Source: Accumulibacter sp.
GTDB taxonomy: Bacteria; Pseudomonadota; Gammaproteobacteria; Burkholderiales; Rhodocyclaceae
Length of the DNA stretch: 14,557 nt
Assembly (NCBI GenBank): GCA_031264825.1
Contig: JAISDL010000216.1
Span: 1 to 14,557 of the forward strand
Reading direction: 5' to 3'
Position 1 is the stretch's first letter. Each line of letters starts with the position of its first letter. The position numbers and the translations under genes were made by a program. Under the pieces are notes generated by a model. That model was not told where the DNA came from. It searched no databases and saw only the letters and a program-made list of their open reading frames with translations. This document shows positions 1-7,544 of this stretch, one piece after another.

Positions 1-431
1 GGGTCGATTCCGACGAGGAAACCGCGTCGGCCTCCGTTGATGTAGACAAGCGGCAGGTCGAAGAGACTCTTTTCGGCGAAGACTGGCATTTTCCTTTTCG
101 TTCCGAAAGGACTGATGCCGCCGACCAAATAGCCGGTATGGCGCGTCGCCGCTTCCGGCGCGCACGGCGCGATCTTTTTTCGGTGGGCCTCGCGCGCGAG
201 TTCGCGCGTCGAAACGCGGCAGTCGCCGTGCATCAGGACGACGAGCGGCGCTTTTCCCTCGTCTTCCATGACGAGCGTTTTGACGACGGCGTGTTCGTCG
301 ACGCCGATCGCCCGCGAAGCGACGCGGGTTCCGCCGTGCTCGACGTGCGTATATTGGTGGGTCGTGAACGCGACGCCGTGGGCTTTGAGGAAGCGTGTCG
401 CAGGGGTTTCGGGCGCGCGTTCAGCGTTCAT
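1..431 (-). CDS. ybaK: Cys-tRNA(Pro)/YbaK-EbsC family deacylase, 3' end cut by window edge
   Basis: This cytoplasmic proofreading enzyme hydrolyses mischarged aminoacyl-tRNA, classically Cys-tRNA(Pro), in trans to prolyl-tRNA synthetase. It reads from an ATG at 431 and runs off the left edge, so 143 codons are visible. Family members have about 155-160 residues, so only a short C-terminus is missing. Visible family marks are the N-terminal 'TPATRFLKAHGV' helix, 'HAVVKTLVME' with the conserved lysine at residue 51, and 'GYLVGGISPFG' at 100-110 followed by a Lys-rich turn. The start lies 9 bases after the xerD stop on the same strand, which suggests co-transcription with ogt and xerD. The family includes relatives with other tRNA specificities, so the Cys-tRNA(Pro) substrate is inferred from overall resemblance. 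Confidence 0.9.
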   Translation of the reverse strand, partial: MNAERAPETPATRFLKAHGVAFTTHQYTHVEHGGTRVASRAIGVDEHAVVKTLVMEDEGKAPLVVLMHGDCRVSTRELAREAHRKKIAPCAPEAATRHTGYLVGGISPFGTKRKMPVFAEKSLFDLPLVYINGGRRGFLVGID

Positions 432-440
432 CGGCTGCGA

Positions 441-1364
441 TCATCCGCGCGGGTGGTGTGCCTTATGCAGCGATTTCAGTCGTTCGCGGGCGACGTGCGT
501 GTAAATCTGCGTCGTCGATATGTCCGAGTGCCCAAGGAGCATCTGGACGACGCGCAAATCGGCGCCGTGGTTGAGCAAATGCGTTGCGAACGCGTGGCGC
601 AGGACGTGCGGCGAGAGCCGGTCCGGGTCGATTTCGGCGTGCCGCGCGTAGCGTTTGATCAACTGCCAGAAAGCTTGGCGCGTCATCGCGGAACCGCGCG
701 CTGTGACGAAGACGTATTCGGAAACGCGCTCTCCGAGCAGTTTGCCGCGCGCGTCGGAAAAATAACGTTGCACACTGTCGATCGCGTTTTCACCGAGCGG
801 GACGAGACGTTCCTTGCCGCCTTTTCCGAAAACGCGGACGACGCCCATATCGAAATTCACTTCGTGCAGCTTGAGCTTGACGAGTTCCGAGACGCGCAGG
901 CCGGTCGCGTAGAGCGTTTCGAGCATCGCTTGGTCGCGCAGGCCGAGCGCGTTTTCAAGCGACGGCGCGGCGAGCAGGGCTTCGACCTGTACTTCGGAAA
1001 GCGCCTTGGGCAGGCGCGACGGTTTGGCGGGCAGCACGATCCGCTGCGACGGGTCGGTCGAGATGCGGCCTTTGGCCAGCAAATACCGGTAAAAACGCCT
1101 CAGTGTCGAGATATGGCGCGCCTGCGACGAGGCTTTCATTTCCCTTGAGAGTCGGGCGACGAAGCGCATAATATCTGCTTCGTCGGCGTCGAGCAGGCTT
1201 TCGACGCCTTCTTTTTTCAGGTAGCCCGCAAGGCGTGAGAGGTCGCTCCGATAGCTTGCGAGCGAGCTTTTCGACAAGCCGTCTTCGAGCCAGAGCGCGT
1301 CGCAGAAGGCGTCGATTTCCGCGCAATTCTCAAGAGTCGGCGGCGGGTTTTCAGACGCGCTCAT
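441..1364 (-). CDS. xerD: Site-specific tyrosine recombinase XerD
   Basis: XerD acts with XerC at the chromosomal dif site, under FtsK control, to resolve chromosome dimers. The protein has 307 residues, normal for XerC/D. Residues about 10-95 form the SAM-like core-binding domain, and the rest is the catalytic domain. All catalytic residues are visible: Arg157 (ATGLRVSEL), Lys181 (FGKGGKERLVPLG), His253 and Arg256 (SPHVLRHAFATHLL), His279 (LGHSDISTTQIYTH) and nucleophile Tyr288. I chose the ATG at 1364 over a TTG two codons upstream. The start overlaps the end of ogt by 14 bases, so the two are probably translated from one message. XerD rather than XerC is judged from the wording of the active-site motifs and the 'SPHVLRHAFATHLLNHGADLR' type block. 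A dif site is not visible here, and integrase-like mobile-element context is absent. Confidence 0.93.
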   Translation of the reverse strand: MSASENPPPTLENCAEIDAFCDALWLEDGLSKSSLASYRSDLSRLAGYLKKEGVESLLDADEADIMRFVARLSREMKASSQARHISTLRRFYRYLLAKGRISTDPSQRIVLPAKPSRLPKALSEVQVEALLAAPSLENALGLRDQAMLETLYATGLRVSELVKLKLHEVNFDMGVVRVFGKGGKERLVPLGENAIDSVQRYFSDARGKLLGERVSEYVFVTARGSAMTRQAFWQLIKRYARHAEIDPDRLSPHVLRHAFATHLLNHGADLRVVQMLLGHSDISTTQIYTHVARERLKSLHKAHHPRG

Positions 1365-1848
1365 GCTCAAGCAGCCGGCGCTTGACCTCGAGGAGAAAGC
1401 CGCCGCGCTGATGCGCGAAACCGCCGAGTTTTCCGCCGGAGGCGACGACGCGATGGCAGGGAATGATCAGCGGGAAAAAATTGGCGCCGCAGGCTTGCCC
1501 GACCGCCCTCGGCGCGTTGTGCAGGCTTGTTGCGATCTCGCCGTAGCTTCGCGTGTGACCGCTGGGGATCGCGGCGATTTCTTCCCAGACGCGCCGCTGG
1601 AAGGTCGTGCCGGAAAAGCGCAAGGGGAGCGCAAAACGAAAACCGGGGTCGGAAAAGTACGCGCGCACTTGGCGCAAGGTCTCGGCGGCAAGCGGGTTTT
1701 TCGGGAGAAGCTCGGCGCGGGGTTCGAGGTATTGGATCGCGTGGATTTCGTCGTCGTCGCACCGTACGCCGACGCAAAAGCCCAGCGCGGCGGTGATCGC
1801 CTGAAAAGGCGCGTTCACCGCCGTACGCGCGGGTGTTTTCCGCGTCAT
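1351..1848 (-). CDS. ogt: Methylated-DNA--protein-cysteine S-methyltransferase
   Basis: This suicide repair protein removes alkyl groups from O6-alkylguanine (and O4-alkylthymine) in DNA by transfer to its own cysteine. It has 165 residues, typical for Ogt/MGMT without an Ada regulatory domain. The N-terminal part (about 1-70) is the variable RNase-H-like domain. The C-terminal part carries the DNA-binding segment 'RRVWEEIAAIPSGHTRSYGE', 'APRAVGQACGANFFPLIIP' with the arginine-finger region, and the PCHRV active site with Cys131. The ATG at 1848 overlaps the proA stop as ATGA, a translational-coupling arrangement that decides this start over a GTG 14 codons upstream. Its 3' end overlaps xerD by 14 bases. 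The usual active-site Asn-Pro wording reads 'CGANFF' here, a tolerated variant I think, since the rest of the motif is intact. Confidence 0.92.
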   Translation of the reverse strand: MTRKTPARTAVNAPFQAITAALGFCVGVRCDDDEIHAIQYLEPRAELLPKNPLAAETLRQVRAYFSDPGFRFALPLRFSGTTFQRRVWEEIAAIPSGHTRSYGEIATSLHNAPRAVGQACGANFFPLIIPCHRVVASGGKLGGFAHQRGGFLLEVKRRLLEHERV

Positions 1849-3101
1849 CGGCGAATCTGCCCGGAACCCAAGACGATCCATTTTTGACACGTCAGCCCTT
1901 CGAGTCCGACGGGGCCGCGCGCGTGAATCCGGTCGGTCGAGATACCGATTTCCGCACCGAGACCGTATTCGAAGCCGTCGGCGAAGCGCGTCGACGCGTT
2001 GACCATCACCGACGCGGAATCGACTTCGCGCAGGAAACGCATCGCGTTGGAGTAATCTTCGGTGACGATGGCGTCGGTATGGTGCGAGCCGTAGGCGTTG
2101 ATGTGCGCGATCGCTTCATCGACCCCGGCGACGACGCGAACTGAAATGATTGGTGCGAGGAACTCCGTCGCGTAGTCTTCTTCGGTCGCGGGATTCGCCG
2201 CAGAGATAAGCGCGCACGTCTCTTCGCAGCCCCGGATTTCGACGCCCCGCGCCGAGAGCATGTCGGCGATCGGCGGCAGGAGGCGCGCGGCGACGGGGCG
2301 CGCGACGAGGAGCGATTCGGCGGTGTTGCACGTTCCGTAGCGTTGCGTCTTCGAGTTTTCGACGATCTTCAGCGCCTTTTCCGCGTCGGCGACCTCGTCG
2401 ATATAAACGTGGCAGTTGCCTTCGAGGTGCTGGATCAGCGGAACGCGCGATTCTGCGAGGAGGCGCGAGATCAGCGCTTTCCCTCCGCGCGGAACGATGA
2501 GGTCAAGGTATTCTCGCATCGTGATCAGGCGTCCGACCGCCGCTCTGTCGGTCGTGTCGACGACCTGGACGGCGTGGGTGGGCAGCCCGGCGGCGGAAAG
2601 CCCCTCGTAAATCAGCGCGGCGATCGCGCGGTTGCTTTCGATCGCCTCGGAACCTCCGCGAAGGATGCACGCGTTCCCCGCCTTGAGGCAGAGAGAAGCC
2701 GCGTCGACGGTGACGTTCGGACGCGATTCGTAGATGATTCCGATGACGCCGATCGGTACGCGCATCCGCCCGACCTGGATTCCGCTCGGGCGGAATTTCA
2801 TCTCGCCGATTTCGCCGATCGGGTCGGGCAGCGCCGCGACGCTTTCGACGCCTTCGGCCATCTGGACGATGCTTTTTTCCGATAAGGCAAGCCGGTCGAT
2901 CATCGCGGCGTCCAGCCCCGATTTTTCCGCACGGGCGAGGTCCTTCCGATTGGCGGCGAGGATCGCTTCGGCGTTTTCCCGGATCAACGCAGCGATGCGC
3001 AGCAATGCTTCGTTTTTCGTCCGGGTGTCGGCGCGCGCGAGGACGCTGGAGACGTCTTTCGCGCGCCGACCCAATTCATTCATGTACGACGCGATATCCA
3101 T
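1845..3101 (-). CDS. proA: Gamma-glutamyl phosphate reductase (proline biosynthesis)
   Basis: ProA reduces gamma-glutamyl phosphate to glutamate-5-semialdehyde with NADPH, the second step of proline synthesis in the cytoplasm. The protein has 418 residues, the family length. It is an aldehyde-dehydrogenase fold. Visible blocks are 'VPIGVIGIIYESRPNVTVDA' near 115-135, 'LKAGNACILRGGSEA', 'DLIVPRGGKALI', 'VPLIQHLEGNCHVYID' and the catalytic cysteine at 258 in 'RYGTCNTAESLLV'. The ATG at 3101 begins MDIASYMNELG, as in homologues. An open frame extends 31 codons further upstream, but that part is the repeat-built palindromic element and should not be coding. The gene follows holA, as in many betaproteobacteria, but here a 191-base gap with its own -10-like box separates them, so it may be transcribed separately. 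ProB is not in the window. Confidence 0.96.
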   Translation of the reverse strand: MDIASYMNELGRRAKDVSSVLARADTRTKNEALLRIAALIRENAEAILAANRKDLARAEKSGLDAAMIDRLALSEKSIVQMAEGVESVAALPDPIGEIGEMKFRPSGIQVGRMRVPIGVIGIIYESRPNVTVDAASLCLKAGNACILRGGSEAIESNRAIAALIYEGLSAAGLPTHAVQVVDTTDRAAVGRLITMREYLDLIVPRGGKALISRLLAESRVPLIQHLEGNCHVYIDEVADAEKALKIVENSKTQRYGTCNTAESLLVARPVAARLLPPIADMLSARGVEIRGCEETCALISAANPATEEDYATEFLAPIISVRVVAGVDEAIAHINAYGSHHTDAIVTEDYSNAMRFLREVDSASVMVNASTRFADGFEYGLGAEIGISTDRIHARGPVGLEGLTCQKWIVLGSGQIRR

Positions 3102-3119
3102 GATGTTTTCTCGTCTGGT

Positions 3120-3273
3120 ATCAGAGGACAGAAGACAGAGGACAGAGTTTGTAGTCAGTTGTCTGTAGTCTGATGGGGGCAAGCCATGCGACATCTGAAT
3201 ACTGACTACTGGTCACAAAGCGAGCGCCAGCGAGCGCTCTGTCTTCTGTCTTCAGTCCTCTGATCCCTGTCCT
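3120..3273. repeat. Imperfect palindromic element made of degenerate 7-base units
   Basis: The holA-proA gap holds two 28-base arms, 3120-3147 and 3237-3264, that are inverted complements at 26 of 28 positions. Symmetry continues inward at lower identity (about 21 of 28 by hand: 3148-3175 against roughly 3194-3221, ignoring the insert below). Both arms run in 7-base steps: on the plus strand 3239-3273 reads CTGTCTT, CTGTCTT, CAGTCCT, CTGATCC, CTGTCCT. On the minus strand the inner part reads as CAGACTA, CAGACAA, CTGACTA. One side carries an extra direct repeat, gcgagcgc at 3220-3227 and 3230-3237. As RNA from the minus strand it would form a long hairpin ending 18 bases before the proA ATG. 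I see no target-site duplication and no coding capacity. A dispersed intergenic repeat is my best reading. Confidence 0.75.
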
Positions 3274-3276
3274 CAG

Positions 3277-3282
3277 ATTATA
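3277..3282 (-). promoter_or_regulatory. Possible -10 box upstream of proA
   Basis: The minus strand reads a perfect TATAAT in the context GGGCGTATAATCTG, just after the holA stop. No good TTGACA-like -35 lies at 16-18 bases, so the box could be fortuitous. If used, the transcript would begin near 3270 and carry the whole palindromic element in the proA leader. Confidence 0.35.
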
Positions 3283-3292
3283 CGCCCGCGCG

Positions 3293-4297
3293 TCACGCTG
3301 GGCAGACGCGCATTCCGAGGCGCAGGAGCCTGTCCCAGACATCGCCCGTCCCGATGCCCTTGATGAGTTGATCGACTTCCGCCGCCTCGACGAGCGCGTT
3401 TCGCGCCGTCGCCGCGTCGATTCTGCGAACGGCGCCGCGAAAAGCGGCCTGCCGCGTACTCCAGACGCGCGCTTCCTTGAGCAGACCGTCGAGCGGTCTG
3501 CCCGCGTCGAGTCCCTCCCTGACGTGGAGCAGGGCGCGGATTTCTTCGACGATTCCCCAGAGGAGAAGCGGCGGCGCTTCTCCCTCCTGGCGCAGGCCGT
3601 CGAGCGTCCGCGCCAGACGCCCGATATTCCCGGCGATGAGCGAGTCGCGAAGCGCCTCCAGATCGAAGCGCGCAACGTCGAGGACGGCGTCGCGCACGTC
3701 TTTCAAGGCGAGCGTTCCGGCGGGGTAGAGCAATCCGAGTTTCAGGATTTCCTGATGCGCGGCGAGAAGGTTCCCTTCGACGTGTTCGGCGATGAAGCGG
3801 AGACCTTCGGCGTCGGCTTGCTGTCCTTGGCGTTTCAGGCGCCCGGCGATCCAGGCGGGCAGTTCGCGCGGCGCGGGCGAGGACAGCTTGACGGCGGCGC
3901 CGGCGTCGGCGAGCGCTTTGAGCCACACCGCTTTTTCTTCCGTCCAGTTGAGCGCCGGCAAGGTGACGAGCAAGAGCGTGTCGGGGAAGGTTTTCGCGCA
4001 GTAGGCCTTGAGCGCTTCTCCGCCTTCGCGTCCCGGCTTCCCCGTCGGGATGCGAAGGTCGATGAGTTTGCGTCCGCCGAAAAGCGAGAGGTTGTTCGTC
4101 GCCTGCGCGAGGGCGGACCAATCGAAAGCGGGGAGAACGGTCAGTACCTCCCTTTCGTCGAACCCCCGTTTGCGCGCGCTGGCGCGGATCGCGTCGCAGG
4201 CTTCGATCACGAGCAAGGGGTCGTCGCCGTATACGGCATAAACCGGGAGCGGCTCTCTTTCGAGGTGGCGCGCCAACTGGTCGCCGCGCAGAAGCAT
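3293..4297 (-). CDS. holA: DNA polymerase III subunit delta
   Basis: Delta is the clamp-loader subunit that opens the beta sliding clamp during replication. The protein has 334 residues, close to the usual 330-345. The N-terminal domain opens with 'LPVYAVYGDDPLLVIEACDA' (about 17-36), typical of HolA, including the clamp-binding region and 'LSLFGGRKLIDLRIPTGKPG' near 70-90. The middle carries 'GNLLAAHQEILKLGLLYP', and the C-terminal collar domain has 'LLLWGIVEEIRALLHVREG'. As in the family there is no Walker A motif. The ATG at 4297 has AAAGG about 8 bases upstream and lies 12 bases after the lptE stop, so it is in one transcript with leuS and lptE. Confidence 0.94.
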   Translation of the reverse strand: MLLRGDQLARHLEREPLPVYAVYGDDPLLVIEACDAIRASARKRGFDEREVLTVLPAFDWSALAQATNNLSLFGGRKLIDLRIPTGKPGREGGEALKAYCAKTFPDTLLLVTLPALNWTEEKAVWLKALADAGAAVKLSSPAPRELPAWIAGRLKRQGQQADAEGLRFIAEHVEGNLLAAHQEILKLGLLYPAGTLALKDVRDAVLDVARFDLEALRDSLIAGNIGRLARTLDGLRQEGEAPPLLLWGIVEEIRALLHVREGLDAGRPLDGLLKEARVWSTRQAAFRGAVRRIDAATARNALVEAAEVDQLIKGIGTGDVWDRLLRLGMRVCPA

Positions 4298-4309
4298 CGG
4301 GCGACCTTT

Positions 4310-4822
4310 TCAGTCGATTTCCGACGCGGAGGGTTTGGCGGTCGCCAAGCGGCGCATCATTTGCTCGACGACGTCTTTTTGCATGTCGAGCCAGAGGAGT
4401 TCTTCTTCCTGTATCTTGGAGAGCGCATCCGAATCCGAGTACGTGATGTCGCGGTTGAGTTCGACGACCCCCGGTGCGATGAGGTTGCGTCCGGCGGCGT
4501 CGACGATGCGGTAGCCGTAGCGGTAGCTCAGCCGTTTTTCACGCACGCGTCCGGCGCTCGAGAGCGACAGGATGAGCGGGCGCCTGATTTCACCCGTCGG
4601 GATCAGGGTCGCCTGCGCGTCCTTCGACGTGTCGGAAAGCCGCGTGTTCGTCGTTCGGATCGCGCGCTTCAGGCTAGAAATAACCGGGGAATAGTCGGCG
4701 CCTGAAATGTGGATGCTCTCGTAAGGCAGGTTATAGGAGCCGCGAAGCTGGAAGCCGCATCCGGCAAAAAGCGCGACGAGTATCGTCGGGAAGAAAAAGC
4801 GGAGATTCGTGTTCGTGTACAT
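4310..4822 (-). CDS. lptE: LPS-assembly lipoprotein LptE
   Basis: LptE is the outer-membrane lipoprotein that plugs the LptD barrel and helps deliver lipopolysaccharide to the cell surface. The protein has 170 residues. Residues 1-21 form a signal peptide (Arg8, then a hydrophobic stretch) ending in LFAGC with the lipidated Cys22, followed by the family hallmark 'GFQLRGSYNLPYESIHI'. Phe at the -3 position of the lipobox is less common than Leu, but the 'GCGFQLRG' context is convincing. The C-terminal half has 'YRYGYRIVDAAGRNLIAPGV' and a terminal helix ending in 'DVVEQMMRRLA'. The start lies 15 bases after the leuS stop. The leuS-lptE-holA order is conserved in many proteobacteria and supports the assignment. 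Confidence 0.93.
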   Translation of the reverse strand: MYTNTNLRFFFPTILVALFAGCGFQLRGSYNLPYESIHISGADYSPVISSLKRAIRTTNTRLSDTSKDAQATLIPTGEIRRPLILSLSSAGRVREKRLSYRYGYRIVDAAGRNLIAPGVVELNRDITYSDSDALSKIQEEELLWLDMQKDVVEQMMRRLATAKPSASEID

Positions 4823-4837
4823 GGCGGTCGCGGGAGG

Positions 4838-7459
4838 CTAGGGAACGACGTTGACGAGCCGGCCGGGGACGACGATCAGCTTGCGCGGCGGTTTCCCGTT
4901 CAGGTAGCGTTGCGCGGCCTCGGATAAGAGCGCCGCTTCTTCGATGGCGGCTTTGTCCGCCGACGCCGGGACGCGAAGGTGCCCGCGCAGCTTGCCGTCG
5001 ACCTGCAGGACGAGTTCGATTTCGTCGCGCGCGAGTGCGTCGGTATCGACGTCCGGGAACGACGGGCGGACGGCGGCGCCTTTGGGGCAAAGCTCGGCGA
5101 GGAGCGTTTCGCAGATGTGCGGAACGATCGGATAAAGCATCCGAACGGCGGCTTCGAGCGCTTCCTGCCGGACGGCGCGCGCCGTTTCGCCGCCGTCGCC
5201 GATTTTCGCGCACGCGTTGAGCAACTCCATGACCGCTGCGATCGCCGTGTTGAACTGCTTTCGCCGCGCGTAATCGTCGGCGACCTTGCCGATCGTCTGG
5301 TGCAAGAGATAGCGGAATTCTTTCAACTCCGGTGTGAGCGCGCCGCCCGAATAAGCGGGGACGTGGGGTTCCGAGACGTGTTCATGGACCATGCGCCAAA
5401 GGCGCTTCAGAAAGCGATAAGCGCCTTCGACGCCGGCGTCCGACCATTCGAGCGATTGATCGGGGGGGCTCGCGAACATGACGAAGAGGCGCGCCGTGTC
5501 GGCGCCGTATTCGTCGATCAGCGCCTGCGGGTCGACGCCGTTATTGCGAGACTTGGACATTTTTTCGATTCCGCCGATCTGGACCGGCTGAGCGTCGGCG
5601 ACGAGTTTCGCCGCAACGGGGCGCCCGCGCGCGTCGCATTCGAGTTCGATGTCGGACGGGTTGAACCACTCCGTTTTTCCCTCGGGCGCTTTGCGGTAGA
5701 AGGTCGGCGCGACGACCATGCCCTGCGTCAGGAGCTGCGCGAAAGGCTCACTGAGCCGAAAATCGCCGAAAAGGCCGGCGTCGCGCATCAGCTTCGTCCA
5801 GAAGCGCGAATACAAAAGGTGCAGGATCGCGTGCTCGATACCGCCGACGTACTGGTCGATCCCGCCCTTGCACCAGTAGGTGACGCGGTCGTCGACCATC
5901 GCGGTGTCGTTGTCCGGGCAGCAGTAGCGCAGGAAATACCACGACGACTCGACGAAGGTATCCATCGTATCGGTCTCGCGCCGTGCCGGCCGACCGCATT
6001 GCGGACACGCGCATTCGTAGAATTCGGGCATTCGGGCGAGCGGACTGCCGCTCCCGGTGACTTCGACGTTTTCCGGCAGGACGACGGGCAATTGTTCGTC
6101 GGGAACCGGGACGTCGCCGCAGGCGTCGCAATGGACGATGGGAATCGGGGTGCCCCAGTAACGCTGGCGCGAAATACCCCAATCGCGCAGGCGGAACTGC
6201 GCGCGCTTTGCGCCGAGACCCCGTGCGGCGAGGTCGGCGGCGATCGCGTCGCAAGCGTCGTCGAAGCAGAGTCCGTCGTATTTCCCGGAGTTTACACAGA
6301 CGCCGTGTTCGGCGTAAGCCGGCGCCCACGGCGCCGTCGCTTCGGTATACGCGCCCGTTGGGGATGCGATGACCGTCCGGATTTCGATACCGTATTTTTC
6401 GGCAAAAGCGAAGTCGCGCTCGTCGTGCGCCGGAACGGCCATCACCGCGCCTTCGCCGTAAGCCATCAGAACGTAGTTGGCGACCCAGATCGGAAGTTTT
6501 TCGCCGTTGAGCGGGTGCAGGACGTAGAGGCCGGTCGGCATGCCTTTTTTCTCGGCCGTCGCCACGTCGGCTTCGGCGACGCCGCCGCGTTTGCACTCCT
6601 CGATGAATTCGCGCAGCGCGGAGTCGTCGGCGGCTGCAGCCGTCGCCAAGGGGTGCTCGGCGGCGACCGCGACGTAAGTCGCTCCCATCAGCGTGTCGGG
6701 GCGCGTCGTGAAGACCTTGAGCACACCCTCGGCGCCGACGGACGCCGCGTCGTAGGGAAAGCCGACTTCGCAACCGAAACTTTTCCCGATCCAGTTTTTC
6801 TGCATCAGCCGGACCTGCTCCGGCCATCCGTCGAGCTTCTTCAGGTCGTCGAGCAACTCGTCGGCGTACGCCGTGATCTTCATGTAATACATCGGGATTT
6901 CGCGCTTTTCGACGGGCGCGCCGGAGCGCCAGCCGCAACCGTCGATCACCTGCTCGTTGGCGAGGACGGTCTGGTCGACGGGGTCCCAATTCACCGTGCC
7001 GAGACGCTTATAGACGATCCCTCTTTCGAAGAGGCGGGTGAAGAGCCATTGCTCCCAGCGGTAATAATCGGGTTCGCACGTCGCGAATTCGCGTTCCCAG
7101 TCGATGGCAAAGCCTAAGCGCTTGAGCTGGGCTTTCATCGCGTCGATGTTCGCGTAAGTCCATTTTGCCGGCGGGACGCCGTTCTGGATCGCCGCGTTCT
7201 CCGCCGGCATCCCGAAGGCGTCCCAGCCCATCGGTTGCAGGACGTTGAATCCGCGCATCGAATAAAAGCGCGCCAGCACATCGCCGATCGTGTAGTTCCG
7301 CACGTGACCCATGTGGAGCTTCCCCGACGGGTAGGGGAACATCGACAGGCAGTAGTATTTCGGCTTGCCCGCGTCTTCGACGACGCGCGACGCGCCGGTT
7401 TTTTCCCATTGCGCCTGGACGGCGCGCTCGACTTCCTGTGGGTCGTATTTTTCCTGCAT
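4838..7459 (-). CDS. leuS: Leucyl-tRNA synthetase
   Basis: LeuRS attaches leucine to tRNA(Leu) and edits norvaline or isoleucine errors. It has 873 residues, the bacterial length. Class I signatures are 'YPSGKLHMGHVRNY' (HMGH at 49-52) and KMSKS at 633-637. The CP1 editing domain lies between them and includes 'TTRPDTLMGATYVAVA'. A CxxC pair (444/447) and a CxCxxC set (483-488) are present. The ZN-1 knuckle has lost its ligands: positions matching E. coli Cys159, 176 and 179 read Asp159, Gly176 and Ser179, which I recall as usual in Neisseria-like betaproteobacterial enzymes. The ATG at 7459 gives MQEKYDPQEVERAVQ, matching homologues, and an in-frame extension upstream to 7528 is leader. No strong Shine-Dalgarno is visible. 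It heads the lptE-holA transcript. Confidence 0.97.
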   Translation of the reverse strand: MQEKYDPQEVERAVQAQWEKTGASRVVEDAGKPKYYCLSMFPYPSGKLHMGHVRNYTIGDVLARFYSMRGFNVLQPMGWDAFGMPAENAAIQNGVPPAKWTYANIDAMKAQLKRLGFAIDWEREFATCEPDYYRWEQWLFTRLFERGIVYKRLGTVNWDPVDQTVLANEQVIDGCGWRSGAPVEKREIPMYYMKITAYADELLDDLKKLDGWPEQVRLMQKNWIGKSFGCEVGFPYDAASVGAEGVLKVFTTRPDTLMGATYVAVAAEHPLATAAAADDSALREFIEECKRGGVAEADVATAEKKGMPTGLYVLHPLNGEKLPIWVANYVLMAYGEGAVMAVPAHDERDFAFAEKYGIEIRTVIASPTGAYTEATAPWAPAYAEHGVCVNSGKYDGLCFDDACDAIAADLAARGLGAKRAQFRLRDWGISRQRYWGTPIPIVHCDACGDVPVPDEQLPVVLPENVEVTGSGSPLARMPEFYECACPQCGRPARRETDTMDTFVESSWYFLRYCCPDNDTAMVDDRVTYWCKGGIDQYVGGIEHAILHLLYSRFWTKLMRDAGLFGDFRLSEPFAQLLTQGMVVAPTFYRKAPEGKTEWFNPSDIELECDARGRPVAAKLVADAQPVQIGGIEKMSKSRNNGVDPQALIDEYGADTARLFVMFASPPDQSLEWSDAGVEGAYRFLKRLWRMVHEHVSEPHVPAYSGGALTPELKEFRYLLHQTIGKVADDYARRKQFNTAIAAVMELLNACAKIGDGGETARAVRQEALEAAVRMLYPIVPHICETLLAELCPKGAAVRPSFPDVDTDALARDEIELVLQVDGKLRGHLRVPASADKAAIEEAALLSEAAQRYLNGKPPRKLIVVPGRLVNVVP

Positions 7460-7510
7460 GACGGATGGAAACAAAAAGTAAATAAGGTAAGGATTTACAA
7501 ATGCCCTGAA

Positions 7511-7516
7511 ATTATA
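7511..7516 (-). promoter_or_regulatory. Possible -10 box for leuS
   Basis: The minus strand reads GCGCGTATAATTTC 52 bases before the leuS ATG, in the 85-base gap after the antiporter gene. The TATAAT is perfect and followed by an AT-rich leader, unlike the surrounding sequence. No clear -35 match is visible at normal spacing. Its placement ahead of a housekeeping block makes it a reasonable promoter candidate. Confidence 0.45.
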
Positions 7517-7544
7517 CGCGCTCGGCACTCTTCGCGCGGGGCGG

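Noticed and set aside
441..1364. XerD-like recombinase as the integrase of a mobile element
   Set aside because: It has housekeeping Xer length and motifs, sits in an overlapping ogt-xerD-ybaK row, and no att repeats, tRNA target or cargo genes are visible.
3102..3194. A 31-codon N-terminal extension of ProA
   Set aside because: It is read through the palindromic repeat. Family length and N-terminus match the ATG at 3101.
3368..4705. A 445-codon plus-strand frame across holA and lptE
   Set aside because: It runs antisense through two recognised genes and has no domain-like sequence.
4979..7117. A 712-codon open frame on the plus strand opposite leuS
   Set aside because: It is the antisense shadow of a clear LeuRS. 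The protein is Arg/Val/Asp-rich without family motifs, as expected for GC-rich codon bias.
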